Assembly (NCBI RefSeq): GCF_037975245.1
Contig: NC_092566.1
Span: forward strand, 3,286,001-3,350,000
Direction of reading: 5' to 3'
Source of the DNA: Apostichopus japonicus
Taxonomy: Eukaryota > Echinodermata > Holothuroidea > Aspidochirotida > Stichopodidae
Length of the DNA stretch: 64,000 bases
The translations under genes and the position numbers were made by a program. Shown here in pieces: positions 45,323 through 58,400 of the stretch (its first letter is position 1; each line of letters opens with the position of its first letter). The notes beneath the pieces are model-generated. The model worked only from the letters and a program-made list of their open reading frames with translations. It was not told the origin of the DNA and ran no database searches.

Positions 45323-48303
45323 ATGGGTAAATCTAAGACATCCCCTTACGATGACAGAACATCATACCAGTTGGATTACCCTCCACCGAACTACAGAAGA
45401 CCGACAAGGAGTGCTCCCCGGGGAGTCGAAGTTAGCCAATGCACCAAGTTTTTCCTGTTCTTTATCAACGTTTTCTTTTGGATCGTCGGTGCGTTTCTGC
45501 TCGGGTTCGGTATTTGGGGTCTGGTCTCTAAGAACGGTAACAATGTCTCAGATTTAGCCGAAGATCTCGGTATATTTCTCGACCCAATGTTCGCTTTCAT
45601 CATCACCGGATCCATTATCTTCATCCTTGGTTTCTTTGGTTGTATTGGAGCTCTACGAGAGAATACCTGTATGATCAGATTCTTTACGTATTTTCTCATG
45701 TTAATATTTTTGGCTGAAGTTACGCTCGGCGTTTTGGGTTACCTCTATCAAGATAAACTTTTCAATGTTCTCGATAGCTGGTTCGAAAAGACAATTGTTT
45801 TATATCTCGGTAAGTTTCTTTCTTTCCTTTTTCAAATCATACTCAAACTTATGACTAATGGTAGCAAATAACTAAAAGGTGTCTCAATTAATTAACGGTA
45901 CCGACCGAGAGCCGGGAAAATTGGTCTAACTCTAAAGGCAATGGGTGGGTGGGGGGGAGGTATTATAACCCGTCAAAACAAGTCTTTGCATTGTTCCTCA
46001 GTATACTTCCGTACTTACGCACATTACTCGAATGGGTAACAATAGGGTCACATATATAACTTCGCGATTTTGCTATAGGTTGACCATTTCAGATAGACAG
46101 TCATAGTCTACACCCCTTCCACCCCACCCCCGGTCTAACTCCCAATTGGTTGTTGGTCTCTGAAAGACATTACACAGTAAACCTGAGAACATAATGGATA
46201 GGAATTCATCAACACATGTTACTGTTGATAAGCGTCCCCCCCCCCCCACCCCTCCTTTCAAGATCGGCCATAGATTTCAAGATACAAACAATTAACATAT
46301 AGAAGCATGTTATACTTCCAATTTCTTTATCCATGCAGACAGACGCACACAGACAGACAGACAGGTAGTTAGACAGACAGAGTGTCAGAAGATAAAAACC
46401 CCTAGTAGTCCATTTGATAAAACCCTTGCATTGATTAAATACTAGTTGTTACTAAGGACACTTATCACACATGGCTCACCTATTTGTAAACAGGCGTCGA
46501 ACTCGTTCGTAGAAACTAGAGATATTTCGGGTTTAAAGTCCAGGTAAAGCCTAATTCGATCCTCCTTTCTTCGTGAACGTATAAGCGAGCCTGATAAATC
46601 TCATTAGTAGAATAGCAAACACCATCAGTAAGTTCCGGAAACTATGGAAGCCGATATAGCTTCTTTGAATCGATATAAAGTCCAAACCTAAAACTAATAG
46701 AAAGAAGTGTTTATTTTCTCAGTCACTCTTTGTTTCTGGAGTATGTGTGTGTGGGGGGGGGGGGGGGTGAGCAGGACTGGCAAAGGTCAGCACTCACGAA
46801 CTCAGATTTTTATTGATATATTAATGAAAGGACTAAATAAGACTTCATTTATAGAGAAGCACCCACGTCCATCCCCTCACATAACCTCACCCACCCTGCC
46901 CCACCTGCACGACGTTGCCGTAAGCTTTAGCACTAAATCTTTCAATGAAAATACTGTAGATCAATCCTGCAATTTCAATATTTTCTACATTGGCTCCAAA
47001 ACTTGCTTGAAAGAGAAAAATAGTCAACATATGTACCCAATATTTCAGACTTCCTCGATTGGCATTTTCAGGGCAAGTTGCTTCCTCATTGAGACAGTGA
47101 ACATCGTGTATGTCGCTTTTGAACAAACCAACATATACATTTGCGTGCGTGATGTTGTTGCACCTCTTAATCCTCTTAATATTTTAAGCGCCAAAATAAC
47201 ACTAAAAAAGTTTATGTTCAGTCAGAGTTCAACATGGACACCAAATCACCCACACTTTCTATCTTATAAGTTATTATTGCAAAGACCAATAAACCATTGC
47301 ATGAATGAGTGATGATAGCTGTAAATATGAGCAAACTGTCACTTTGGCCACTTCGTGCTCCATGACTAATCAGCACTACAACGCTGTACTTTTTACGATA
47401 AAATTGACTTCCTATATCTTGCAGACGACCCAGACAAACAGTTTATCATGGATGGCATGCAGGAAGGATTGGAGTGTTGTGGCTCAAGAGAACCCAGAGA
47501 CTGGGAAAATAACGTGTAAGAAACAATTTATCAAAGCTACAATGATTATCTAAGTTCAAATTGGCAAAGAAAGGAATTTGATATGCCATACCCGATATAT
47601 ATGCAAAGTTGTAACATATGCAAGTAAAGGGTATAAGTAAATTTTGATTTGACCGAATGAAGAAGGAGAGGTAGGGGGGGGGGTGGGTGAGGTGGGGAGG
47701 TCTAGTGTCGGTTGTGGTGCTTAAGATAATAGTCGTCGCAAGTAGAAACAAGACTAGTATACTCAATCACACTCCTGTTATGCCACGGCCCCTCCGTTCT
47801 CAATATGAAAGCTGTGCTAAGCCATACAGACATTGGGCTGACGATATGGATACTACACCAAACATCCGTACCACTCCCCCCCCCCCCCTATCTCCCTTCT
47901 CACCTGTCCATTGGAATATCATGAAGAGTTTCCATAATTCCCAGTTATCTGTTTGTTTTTTATATTATTATTAATATGTGTGCTATATATAATTATCTTT
48001 CTCAGTTATTTCAACTGTTCTTCCATCGCTCGATCGGCTTGCAGTGTTCCATTTTCATGTTGTCGGCAACAAGAGGGCGTTATCAACTATCAATGCGGGT
48101 TTGACGTGCTCAGTATGAATGACGACGATATGGCACAAATCATATTCACTTACGGTTGTGCTGACGCTATGAGGGACTGGTTCATAACAAACGGCATCAT
48201 TTTGGGTATTTGTCTAGGCGCATTGATTCTTTTCCAATGCGTTACCATCTGCTTGGGTCGATCCCTCGTAACAGATATCCAACAGGTCAAGTCATACTGG
48301 TAG
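45323..48303 (+). CDS. TspanC8-type tetraspanin
   Basis: Three exons, 45323-45809, 47425-47515 and 48006-48303, give a 291-aa four-pass membrane protein. Known TspanC8 proteins bind the protease ADAM10 and control its maturation and trafficking; that role is inferred here. TM1 is about residues 43-66 (FFLFFINVFFWIVGAFLLG), TM2 about 88-110, TM3 about 116-140 and TM4 near 260-282. ILGFFGCIGALREN at the TM2/loop border is the family signature. The large loop has CCG, then YFNC, SAC, VPFSCC, QCGFD and YGC, eight cysteines, which defines the TspanC8 group; the exon 2/3 join through WENN|VYFNC is in frame. The N-terminal tail of about 40 residues is long, with Tyr/Pro-rich and basic stretches (YQLDYPPPNYRRPTR), longer than in vertebrate TSPAN5/14. 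I cannot assign a one-to-one vertebrate orthologue. Confidence 0.93.
45810..47424. other. Tetraspanin intron 1
   Basis: 1.6-kb intron with G/C runs (45946, 46236, 46753) and a short ACAGACAG microsatellite at about 46338-46382. A 201-residue open frame at 46707-47312 looks incidental: biased composition, no recognisable domain. Confidence 0.55.
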
Positions 48304-51300
48304 ACTATAGTAAAGGTCATCATGGGTCTACCCATCCACACCGCCAGACCCCCCCCCCCCCTCCCCTCACCCCAATATTCAACTTAAAATATCATAAGGT
48401 CCCCGGTTCAAAACAATCAAAAGGTCCCCGGTTCGAGTCACTCCCAGATTAATGTATATCGTCCAGTTACAGAGTTGTTGACAATTGACAATTCATAATC
48501 ATGGACTTTAAATATGAATCTAAGAGACTGACTTCGGTCAGCTTGCGGCTTTGATAAGCCAATGAGGCTTCTTTGCGAGTTCCTGCTTGCAGGAGGATCT
48601 AATATACATATTATATACATCCATACAAAATAACGATCACCCACGTATAAAGTACAATAGATATTATATACACTCGCAGAGTTAAACCTTCAATGAGATG
48701 TATACTTTTTGAAATTAATATTTTGCAATGTCGAAGATAACTTTGGTCTTTCAGAACCTTCTGGAAGATACCTTTGAAAATGACTTCAGATTTAATGTTC
48801 AAAACATTCAGGTTGCACACATGAAAACCACGTCCCACTTTAATTATTTTAATCGTTCAAAAATATCAACTTTTTAAGAGACGTTATTAAAAGAATGCTC
48901 AGAAATAATGACGTCATTCCCTATAAGTTAGATCAAGATGTATCAGTTTACGCGTAAGTATACGTGGATCAAATGCATCTTTCAAGTTTCATTTTGTTTA
49001 ATTATGACCCACGTCAATACCTTCCATATATTCCTAAATATTAAGCAATATATATTTGTATTAAGTACCGTATATAATATGGTATTTATATGTACATGGC
49101 AACCATATTAATCCTTGTACCATCTTTTCTTCTGCTATACTGGAAGATTTGTTGCTTTTCATATAGACCCCTAAACATATATTTATAGAATATAGTATAT
49201 ATTGAGACTGCATCGTGTTTAGATGTCTTATTTTCGTCTAATATATTCTTAGACTCCTCCTTCCAGCCGTTTAAGTTCTTGAAGTTAACTTTTACGCACA
49301 ACTATCAAGTTCCATCTACTTTCGATAAAGTATAGCATTTTCCATTAACGAAGCACCGTACGTAGTACTTAACTTAACATCAACTTTCTATTTCAAGTTA
49401 TTTTCACTGTTTATATTCTTTCTATTCGAGTTAATTTAATACCTGTTGGTTGTCTCTTAATTTTAAAACAGACTTACATTGAATGAAACGTATGTTATTA
49501 ATGATATCGGTACACAAGGTATATGTTTGTCTTCTATTATAACTTGTGTGTGGATCGTCTTTACATACATTGATATTCCTGTTTATATAGGCTATCGGTT
49601 GTTAAAAGATAAACATAAGCATGCATGGAGAGTCGTCAATCATAACTTTAAGTATAAGTGGTTAATATTCAACAAAAGCTATTTGTCATTATTTGTCCTC
49701 GTGCTAGGCCTACTGTTTCTCAACTTTGCTAATCACGATGGAAGTCCTCACAGCTAAATAAGTTCAAATATAATTAGATATTGGTTTATGAAACAATCTG
49801 CATACATTTTCCCGTCCTTTGGACTGAAGCTATAAACTTGGCTGTGTACGCAAGGAGTTGCTGAGTCGATAGAATATCCTTCTAATTTGCATTTTTATCT
49901 CGCTATATGTACCTTAACAGTTCTCTCCTTCAGTTTTCAGACTAATCTTTATTTGTTGTTTGTCTTACACATTCTTGAATATTAACTAACATAAATTGGA
50001 CTGTAATATACTATAGCCTTTGCCTTTTTAATAATATGAAGATATTAATATGAATTATTTAAATTAAATAAAAGAATTATAGTAATGTAAATAAAGTAAA
50101 ATATTCTTCCTATCACGTTTTGTCTCATATCGCATTAATTTCTCAGTTTTCTTGAATTTATCTGTATAGCATTATTGTACAGAGAGCATGATTTGAAAGA
50201 ATCCAAATGATGATGTGGGTAACGAGGAGGGTTGGGGGGTGGGGTGGAATGGTAATTACAGGTGCCCACAAACCGTCTCGGTTAGATCTAGTCTTGTTTG
50301 TTCATGATCTGGCTCGTTAGTTGAACATAATTTTGATATAAAGCTAACTAAATTTATACATTTTAAATTTTCAGTCTCAAGGAGAATGGGACCGATCCCT
50401 GCATCTCCCGGGACATCTTATCCAAATTCATTTGGAAAGTTCCTGTAGGTAGTACCGTACCTTTAAAGGTATACGCAATATATGTTATACAACTGTGGCT
50501 CTTTTCGTGAATAAAATAATAAACAACAACACTGACAAATATAGTAGCCTACATTTGGGTACAAAAATATCCAAGTAATGCACAATGAGGCTTTCTGCGC
50601 AATACAAAATGTATATACATAGGCAATTCAGCATTATTACGAACTTGCACACTATGGACGTTACCTGGAGCTGGCAAAGGACACGATCCTTCTCCACAAG
50701 GTGTAAGGCAAATTTATCCTATACATAGCGTTCGATGCATATAGACGACATAAAAACTACACTTATAGGATCAGTTTATTTGCCCCAATAACATTCTTTC
50801 GCCTCATTTTGAAAGATAAAATCTTCTAATGAAAAGATATTGACACCCATGCATGTCGACATGTAGAAATCCATGGATTTCTACACCCGTATTCACACCT
50901 CTACTTTTATGCACTTTATGCGATCCATAGCCTAAATAGTTCTTTTAAATCTGGAATTCAAGTATAAAAAGTTCTTAGTGAAATTGCTACTAACTTGAAC
51001 AATATTGCTGTGACCTGTCACAGTGAAAATCTCGGTATTACAAAAAATATTGTCCCGTTAGAAAAAAAAAGTGCCCCAGTAGTATTACACCCATAGGAAT
51101 TTCATTACGACATCAGGGACGGACGTATGATCAAAAGAGGGAATTCACCCAGGCCAAATGTGGCCTGCATGGGTGTTGCTGATCCCATATAGGCGACTAT
51201 AGTGGGGGGCCATACATCCCCTTCCCGTGAGCCCCCCCCAAAAAAAATTAACCTTTAAGTTATGTATATAATATGAATATGCAACAACACACGGTTTTGC

Positions 51301-51724
51301 TAAGGACTGCCTTTTTCGGAAAGTTGCGTACGGTTGAAAGGCGGGGGTGGGGGGCAATAGTACACTCGTCATGCAGTTTAGTAGCAGTTCAGTCACTGTT
51401 GTCAGGTTCAAAGCAAGTTATGAAGTACAGTACTTTTAGTTGGTTATACATATGGCAAAGTTTAAATATTGCATACTGTCAATTCCTGGCAAAACATGTG
51501 CATTATATGTGCATACTTGAACTAGGTTACCTGCCAAGAGTTTGAAAACAATTTCAAGTTCACGTGACATCACTGCTCAATATAGTTTAAATTGTTTACC
51601 ATGGGCCTATATGTTGTTTACCTATTTGGGTTTAGTGGTTTACTAGTTATGGACTCGTCAATTACTAGCCGTTACTCTTGTGTCAGAGTCAAACACGAGG
51701 CCCTTTCATAAAGGCGAGCTACAG
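48304..51724. other. Tetraspanin 3' region then intergenic, no gene seen
   Basis: Contains a C-run at 48349, two GGTCCCCGGTTC words at 48400-48440 (the second reads GGTTCGAGTC, B-box-like, perhaps a SINE remnant), and otherwise AT-rich sequence. An open frame at 49479-49757 has hydrophobic stretches but no splice context, homology or codon signal I can support. Confidence 0.4.
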
Positions 51725-52459
51725 TTAAAGGGTTTGAAGACTCGCGCAAAGAGAAACGTAAAATGCCGGTAATCTGACCTAGTTTCGAATGAGGTGTAAC
51801 AGAAGTGTTAGACACCACCATCGATCCCAGAATATACAAACACAGCGTGCTACCGTCGGTAATTAGACACTAGTGTACAGTCAGTACATACAGCTGCGGT
51901 CAATACCCACAGCACAGCGTATAAACGATACAGCGATGGACATCTCAGGTCGAGCTAAAGATAACAAGGTATCACGTTTCATTACTCAGGTGCGTATCCA
52001 GGGGGGGCGTTGGGGGCGCGCGCCCCCCGGGTAAGGAAAAGAGGAGAGAAGAAAAGAGAAGAAGAAAGGGAAAAGGAGGGGGAAAAAGAAAAGGAGGAGA
52101 GAAAGGAAGGGAAAAAGAAAAAGAAAAAAGAGAGAAAAAGGAGAAGAGGAGGGAGTAGAAGATAGCCAAGACCTCGGGAAGAGAAAGAGGAACAGTCATA
52201 GTTAAAGCGCTGATCCCAATTATATACACAGGGTAGCCAGTGACAGATCAAGGATTACGGAGGGGGTGTGCGCCTCACCCTACCCCTTACACCGACAACT
52301 CCATTTTTGACGTTTCCATTTTTACTCTCCCACTAATGTATCTATATAAATACTATATATGGTCTATCATAACGCGTGCGTGTGTATGGACGCCTTAACA
52401 ATTGTACAATTGTGCTATATGGAACCAACTGTGGCTGGTCTTGAACTCGACCGAGTCGT

Positions 52460-52715
52460 CGGCGAACATGACGCATTTCGGGAAGGGGGCGACCGCCCCC
52501 CCCCCGAGCAAATTTTCTTTACGACATCGCTAGTAATTTCAAAATAGGCAATGCTTAGATGCAACTTACAAGGCCTGGGAAGTGTCATTTCCAGCGATCT
52601 GGGAGGCATTTTCGGCCAAAATTTTTCTTGTACGCTTCGCGCCAACTCATGGTGGCGCTTCGCTTAGATAGTTTGCCTACAGGCTTCGCCCTCCCTTGGC
52701 AATTACTCGCTACAC
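52460..52715 (-). mobile_element. Relic of the CAGGCGCGTAGCCA hAT-like element
   Basis: The reverse complement follows 15757-16053 closely: shared TGCCTCCCAGATCGCTGGAA, ATTACTAGCGAT and the hairpin block at about 52630-52672. The right end TCGCTACACGCCTG is recognisable; the left end is degraded and no duplication could be fixed. Confidence 0.65.
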
Positions 52716-52821
52716 GCCTGTTCGAATTTGTAAAGCAAAGAGCAGATATAACATCATATCAGTCAGCATTGAAATGCATGTTCCACGATGAACAGCCTCA
52801 AAAACTGTCTATGTGTGAAGT

Positions 52822-53264
52822 CAAAGGCGTAGGAGCCAAATTGGATTTGGGGCTGTAACGACTTGCCCGAAATAAAAAGCCAAAATTTTTCTCGCGGGGA
52901 GCGCGCGTTCAACATATCGATGCCAATATCATATAAGCAAGCATCGGTCATTACATTGCATGGCATCGTGTGCCTTAAGATCCGTGAAAGTTGCACAGTA
53001 TACCACCGGATGCTAATGTAAACAACCAAATGTCTTATGTAGATGGAAAAAAAGCATACAGATCCATTTATGTCAAAACTCTCTTTTACAGTAGTAATGT
53101 CGGCCAAGCTTAGAACTTTATTTTAATTACCAAGGAGATAATTTTTAAGCTATTCATTGCTATTTATTTTTCTTTCAGTAGGTGCCCGAAAAAATGGGAA
53201 AAATTTGGTTGCGGGAAGGGGAGGGGGGGCTGCAGCCCCGCCTCCTACGGGACCTACGCCTATG
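52822..53264. mobile_element. hAT-like element CATAGGCGTAGGAG, third copy
   Basis: Flanked by TGTGAAGT (52814-52821) and TGTGTAGT (53265-53272), 7/8 identical. The ends are CAAAGGCGTAGGAGCC and ACCTACGCCTATG. The interior keeps CTGTAACGACTTGCCCGAA as in 25825-25994 but contains about 250 bp of unrelated sequence. Confidence 0.75.
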
Positions 53265-54076
53265 TGTGTAGTGTTCGGTTTCGATATACCTGATATCGGA
53301 AATATCTGGTATTTGTCATTTCCTTCAACCAAGTTTTATAATAGCCATTATATAAGAGGTTTTAATATTTCTACACCAATAAATTAACTGTGTCTGAATT
53401 TTAGAAAATTTCCTCACCAACATTCTTCATCATACTTTCCTCTACTCGTGCAATTTTGACCTGTCTATTGGGGGTTCAAGGAGGTTTTTCTATATTGGTT
53501 GTCCATAGATAGAATTTTGTGCAAAATTATGGGTATGTTTTGAAGTGATTTTTATTCACGAGAAATGTGAATTTTCAAATTCTCAACAAATAATGGGCTT
53601 AAAACCTTGAAAAGTGGGGCTTTCGGATATTGTGGGCCGTGACATATCACCTACAAAAGCAATGATCCATAGGACATGCAATGAGGTCGAACATGATGTG
53701 TGACTGATGACAATCTTCAAAAAGGTTATGGATGGAAAAAAAAACTTTTGGGAAATACTTGGTTCTCAGGCAAAAGTGTACATCTGGTTGGTCATTTTCA
53801 AGCCCGAGAAGTGTCATTTCCGGTGATCTGGGGGGTATCAAAACCAGAAATGTTCTTGTACGCTCCGCGCCAACCGATGGTGGCGCTCCGCTTAGATAGT
53901 AATTCGCGCCCCCGGGTCAGAAAATCCTGGATACGCGCCTGTTACTGTCTGTATTTTGTAGCGACACGAACAAAACGTCACTTGCAAGCAACAGAAAGTT
54001 AACTTTTTCAGATGGCCGCACGCGGTTTGGGGCGAGTCTTCAATGCCTTTAACCTGTAGGCTTTGGGACTCCCTGG

Positions 54077-54919
54077 CAGGGGCGTAGCGAGCGGGGGGGG
54101 GGGTGTGGGGGGTGTCACACCCCCCCAATAATTTGGTCGCTGTCGGCAAATTTTGGGTCTGTCGGCAAAAGGAGAAAAGGTGAAGAGAGCGGAAGGGGAA
54201 GAAAGAAGGAAAGCTGAATATTAAAAGTAGAACGGGAACTTCTTCCGTGCCAAATTTGATTTAAAATATGCACCAGATTGCATCTAAGGACGTTCAAACT
54301 AATTTTTCCAAAGGGGAGGGGGACACCCCCTCCCCTTAGACCCCTCCCCCATTTCAGTCACCACTTCCAAATCCGTCGGCAAATCAAATTTGACTTAAAA
54401 TATACATCAGATTGCATCTAAGGGCGTTTCAAAACTAAAAATTAGACCCTCCCCCATTTCAGTCACCACTTCCAGATCCGTCGGCAAATCAAATTTGACT
54501 TAAAATATACATCAGATTGCATCTAAGGGCGTTTCAAAACTAAAAATTAGACCCCTCCCTCATTTCAGTCACCACTTCCAGATCCGTCGGCAAATCAAAT
54601 TTGACTTAAAATATGCACCAGATTGCATCTAAGGACGTTTCAAAACTAAAAAATTGCCAAAGGGGAGGGGGACACCCCCTCCCCTTAGACCCCTCCCCCA
54701 TTTCAGTCACCACTTCCAGATCCGTCGGCAAATCAAATTTGACTTAAAATATGCACCAGATTGCATCTAAGGACGTTTCAAAACTAAAAAAATTGCCAAA
54801 GGGGAGGGGGACACCCCCTCCCCTTAGACCCCTCCCCCATTTCAGTCACCACTTCCAGATCCGTCGGCAAATCAAATTCTCCACACCCCCCCAACAAAAA
54901 CCCCTTCGCTACGCCCCTG
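54077..54919. mobile_element. hAT-like element CAGGGGCGTAGCGAG with internal tandem repeats
   Basis: Exact 8-bp duplications CTCCCTGG at 54069-54076 and 54920-54927, with inverted ends CAGGGGCGTAGCGAG and CTTCGCTACGCCCCTG. The interior (about 54250-54880) is about five tandem units of ~105-135 bp containing CAGATTGCATCTAAGG, ATTTCAGTCACCACTTCC and ATCCGTCGGCAAATC. Three units carry a perfect GGGGAGGGGG-ACA-CCCCCTCCCC hairpin; the shorter units lack it. Confidence 0.9.
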
Positions 54920-54927
54920 CTCCCTGG

Positions 54928-55401
54928 GCCCAATCGTGACCGCCATTCATTCAAAACATATTATGCATGTTGTTTGATAATAGGTGGTAGAGAGCCACTG
55001 GGACTTACACGGAATAAAAAACCTATCTTCAACCAAAAAAGCAGTATTCTTTCAAGTAATATGTGTATCAGAATTCAATACGGGTTAATTTCATTCAACC
55101 GTTGTAGTCACATGTGAGGAAGTCTGTTCGAACTCTCCTAGCTAAGCCTGGACACTTTTACCAGGCCTGGAAGACTAACTTTAGTATTACACCGGTCTTC
55201 CGATCAGGCCTGCATAATATGTGAACCGCGGCATTTCTAAAGCTTAGTACGATGATCGAACTCTATGGACATGCACGTTAATCGTCATTGTCAAGCTGTT
55301 AGTTGAGCCTTTCACCTTTTGAATTACTTTACAATGAAAGCTACATAGTTCCTGAGTTATTATGTCTGGTGCTCTATTCGAATGGAATTTCGAGGAAAAG
55401 A
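54928..55401. other. POM121 upstream region
   Basis: Unique sequence between the hAT-like element and the POM121 ATG. It should hold the promoter and 5' UTR; no specific core element is clear. Confidence 0.4.
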
Positions 55402-58400
55402 ATGGAAGCTTTTAATGGATTCATTAACAAAAACCCAGACGTGCCGGTTAAAGTTGGATTAGTTACAGTCGTGTTCTTTATATTGACATTCACGTTAACC
55501 CGAGCTTTACTTTCAAGCCTAGTGTTAACTGCTCTCTATACAGTGCTGCATACATTAATTCTTTTCGTGATTCGTAGAAATAAATTACTCGAGTTGAGTG
55601 ACGTTCATGATAGAAAGCAAGATTTGATAGGAGATGATTCTGATGAAGAGGATTTTACATATGAGCCAGGCAAGTTAGGCTATTTTGGTGGAAGTGATGC
55701 TCAGTATGAAGTTGTCCAACGAAAACCTGCATTTGCTCACAAAACTGATTTGGGCACGTCTCTAAGAATTGAATCAAAGGTTAGGCCTACACCAGATAGA
55801 TATTTTCGTCAAAATCCTACTAATGCTTTTGTAGGCTTTGACAGCAAATATCATCAAGAAAAAGCTAAGGAATTTGATTTTGAAGATAGGCCTATGTATG
55901 GAGAAAGAACAGCCAAGGGTTTTGAGATGTATAGGAAACCACCCAACTCCAATGAACTTAGTAGCATCGGTGTAAATTCCAAATCACCAAAAACTCCAAA
56001 TTTCTTTGGGGTAAATCGTTGGGGCTTATCTAGACAGCCCTTACACCCTACAGCAATCAATACACCACTCACTAGTGAGTCGATGCATTTTGCAGGACAA
56101 AAGAGAAATGCTAAACCTACAAGGGCTAGTATGTTTCATAAACTGAAAGGTGGTTATGGATCCGATCAAAACATCTCTCCGAGTGGTCCGCAGACTTCTT
56201 CACCGTTTCATGATAAATCACAGGTTGGATTATGGGACACGATGAGTTTGTCGGCTATTGCTGGAAGCCCAACCAACTTCATATCACCAATCAATTCACC
56301 TGGTATTGTTGGAGAAAAAAAGTAAGTTTTGACTGTGCTGGTTGGTGTTTGTGCATTATGTTTCTTTGTGAAAAGAGACTTCACCATGACCGAAATGAAA
56401 AGAAGAAATAATTGCTTTAAGACTTTCCTAGCTTGTCTGTGGCACCTTGTTCAAATTGAAGTGGTCACAAAGCTAGAAGGGAAGCCATGAACACCAAAGT
56501 GATACTTATCAGACTGCCAGAAAAAATAATTTGGAAAATTTGTTTTCAAGTAGTTCATCTGTGAAAGCTTCATTTAAGTCTGGTAAAGAAACCTGATTTT
56601 ATGATTAAAGGTCTGCTGTATCGACCCCAACTATAGCATGCTATCAAGTATCATGGAAAAGTTTCTTGAGATTACATTAATCAACCTGCCTTGGTCATAA
56701 AATGACCTCTTTTTACCACTTAATCTGCAACATATTTTTTCTTGTACGAGGGTCTGTGTGTAAACGCTGTATGATAAACTACACCGTAGACATGAACATA
56801 TTTCCACACAGTGTTTACACAAAGAGCCTCATGGTGTTAAGAAGATATGCAGGCTAAACTTAGAGCCTGAGGTGGATTTAGGACCATGGCAGGTTGATTA
56901 TGTAATCGCAAAACTGTCCTAGCCATAATTGGAGCCAATAAAGCAGATCTTTAAGTTATGATGGGTATTTATCAATTCCCCAACCTAGTTTACTAATTTC
57001 AAATGTAGTGTAGTTATATCTTGCAACCATTTTGATTAATTTCAAACGTAATAAGAGAGATACAGTAAGGTAGGAAGATGGTGGCATAACTATTCATCAG
57101 TCTTGAGAACCATATTTATAATTTTCATTCACTGATAGTTATTGGTCGTACAATGATTGTGCACAACCAGAGCTTGAGACTGAAGTTCAATGGAATTGAC
57201 ATATTTAACTATACTGCTGCATAGTGGTAATTGTTCAGTGTTCTTTCCACATTTCCTTATAGCTCATTGCAAAATGTTCTTGTTAGCAGTCCATCTTCAG
57301 AAAAGGGGTTGGGATTCAGTCGAAAGCATGTACCTAGACACACCACTGGTCATCCTGTTGACGTTAAGAGGCATCCACAACCGTTGAATGTTGTATCCAG
57401 CCAATGGCAGAAGTGGAGTCATAAGCAGACTACGGTTACAGTTGGAGGAAGACCAAAGTTACAAAGTCCTGTAACTGTTAGAATTGCTCATCCAGACAGA
57501 CCTGCTGCTTCTTTGTCCATGTCAAGGTAATCAGATTCAAGATTATTACACTTTACAAAGAACTGTCTCCATTTGTCTGTCAATAACCATCATGAATCCT
57601 CTACCCATGCATCATACAGTATGAACACTAACCTAAAAGATGTGGAATATTTGTGGGGAAGGGGGCAAAAATTCTTTACATTATAATATGATATCACAAC
57701 AAACTCAGGTGAAGTAGTGTACAAAATGGTAAAAAGATTCAATAGTTAAAAAGGGTTTCCAAAAAAAAAGAAGGAATATATTAATGTGACAAATTATGTT
57801 GATACTTTACTTATCATTGATCCAGGTCATATAGGACACCACTGGGCTCTGAGGAAACCTCAGAATCTCTCAGAAAGGATGTAATACTATCTGCTCTGAG
57901 AGAGAAGAGGAAAAGAGGCAAAGCCGTGGAGAATCAGAGCGTGAATCGTGACGATCATTCATCTTTAGAAGACACACAGACTGGTTCTCATATCAAGAAA
58001 CGGTAAGATCTCTCCTTCTCTGTCCCTTTCTGAACGATTCATTTTATATGTCATTTCTATTCATATTGTATATCTGTTCATGCAGGGATGTGCCCACGAT
58101 GGGCGGCACTGGGTAGCCCCGCCAAGCACTAAAAATTACCGCCCAGCACTGTCTTAAAAATCGTGAATCATGCCCAGCACTATATTCATCTAAAATCCCG
58201 ACATTCCTAACAATATATTCAACATAAATTGGGCCTAGCCTATGCCAAAATCATACAGACTAATAATGCATCAGTTACGCATGCAAGAAACATTACTTAC
58301 TGCTCTCAATCGGTCCCTTGTAAAATCTCTTTGAAACAAACTATTCACTTTTACCAGGTACGTAATATATTCCACTAAAAAAAAAATTAAAAATGTATAT

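Larger units (their letters stand above)
51987..53941. mobile_element. CAGGTGCGTATCCAGG element, with further nested elements
   Basis: Inverted ends CAGGTGCGTATCCAGG and CCTGGATACGCGCCTG, with a 5-bp direct repeat TTACT at 51982-51986 and 53942-53946. The ends resemble hAT ends, but the 5-bp repeat is shorter than the usual eight, so the class is uncertain. Inside are a ~140-bp polypurine tract (about 52027-52165), an element relic at 52460-52715, the hAT-like element 52822-53264, and the hairpin block at about 53857-53900. No transposase. Confidence 0.75.
51725..54052 (+). mobile_element. TTAA-ended MITE, copy D, split by a 1.95-kb composite insertion
   Basis: The left part 51725-51986 (TTAAAGGGTTTGAAGACTCG) and the right part 53942-54052 (ending TTCAATGCCTTTAA) together rebuild one MITE of the same family as 18509-18880. 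The interrupting element at 51987-53941 is flanked by TTACT on both sides. Confidence 0.86.

Noticed and set aside
46707-47312. 201-residue open frame in tetraspanin intron 1
   Set aside because: No domain, biased composition, starts near a G-run and lies between two in-frame tetraspanin exons on the same strand.
49479-49757. 92-residue hydrophobic open frame
   Set aside because: AT-rich sequence gives hydrophobic codons by chance; no homology or splice context seen.
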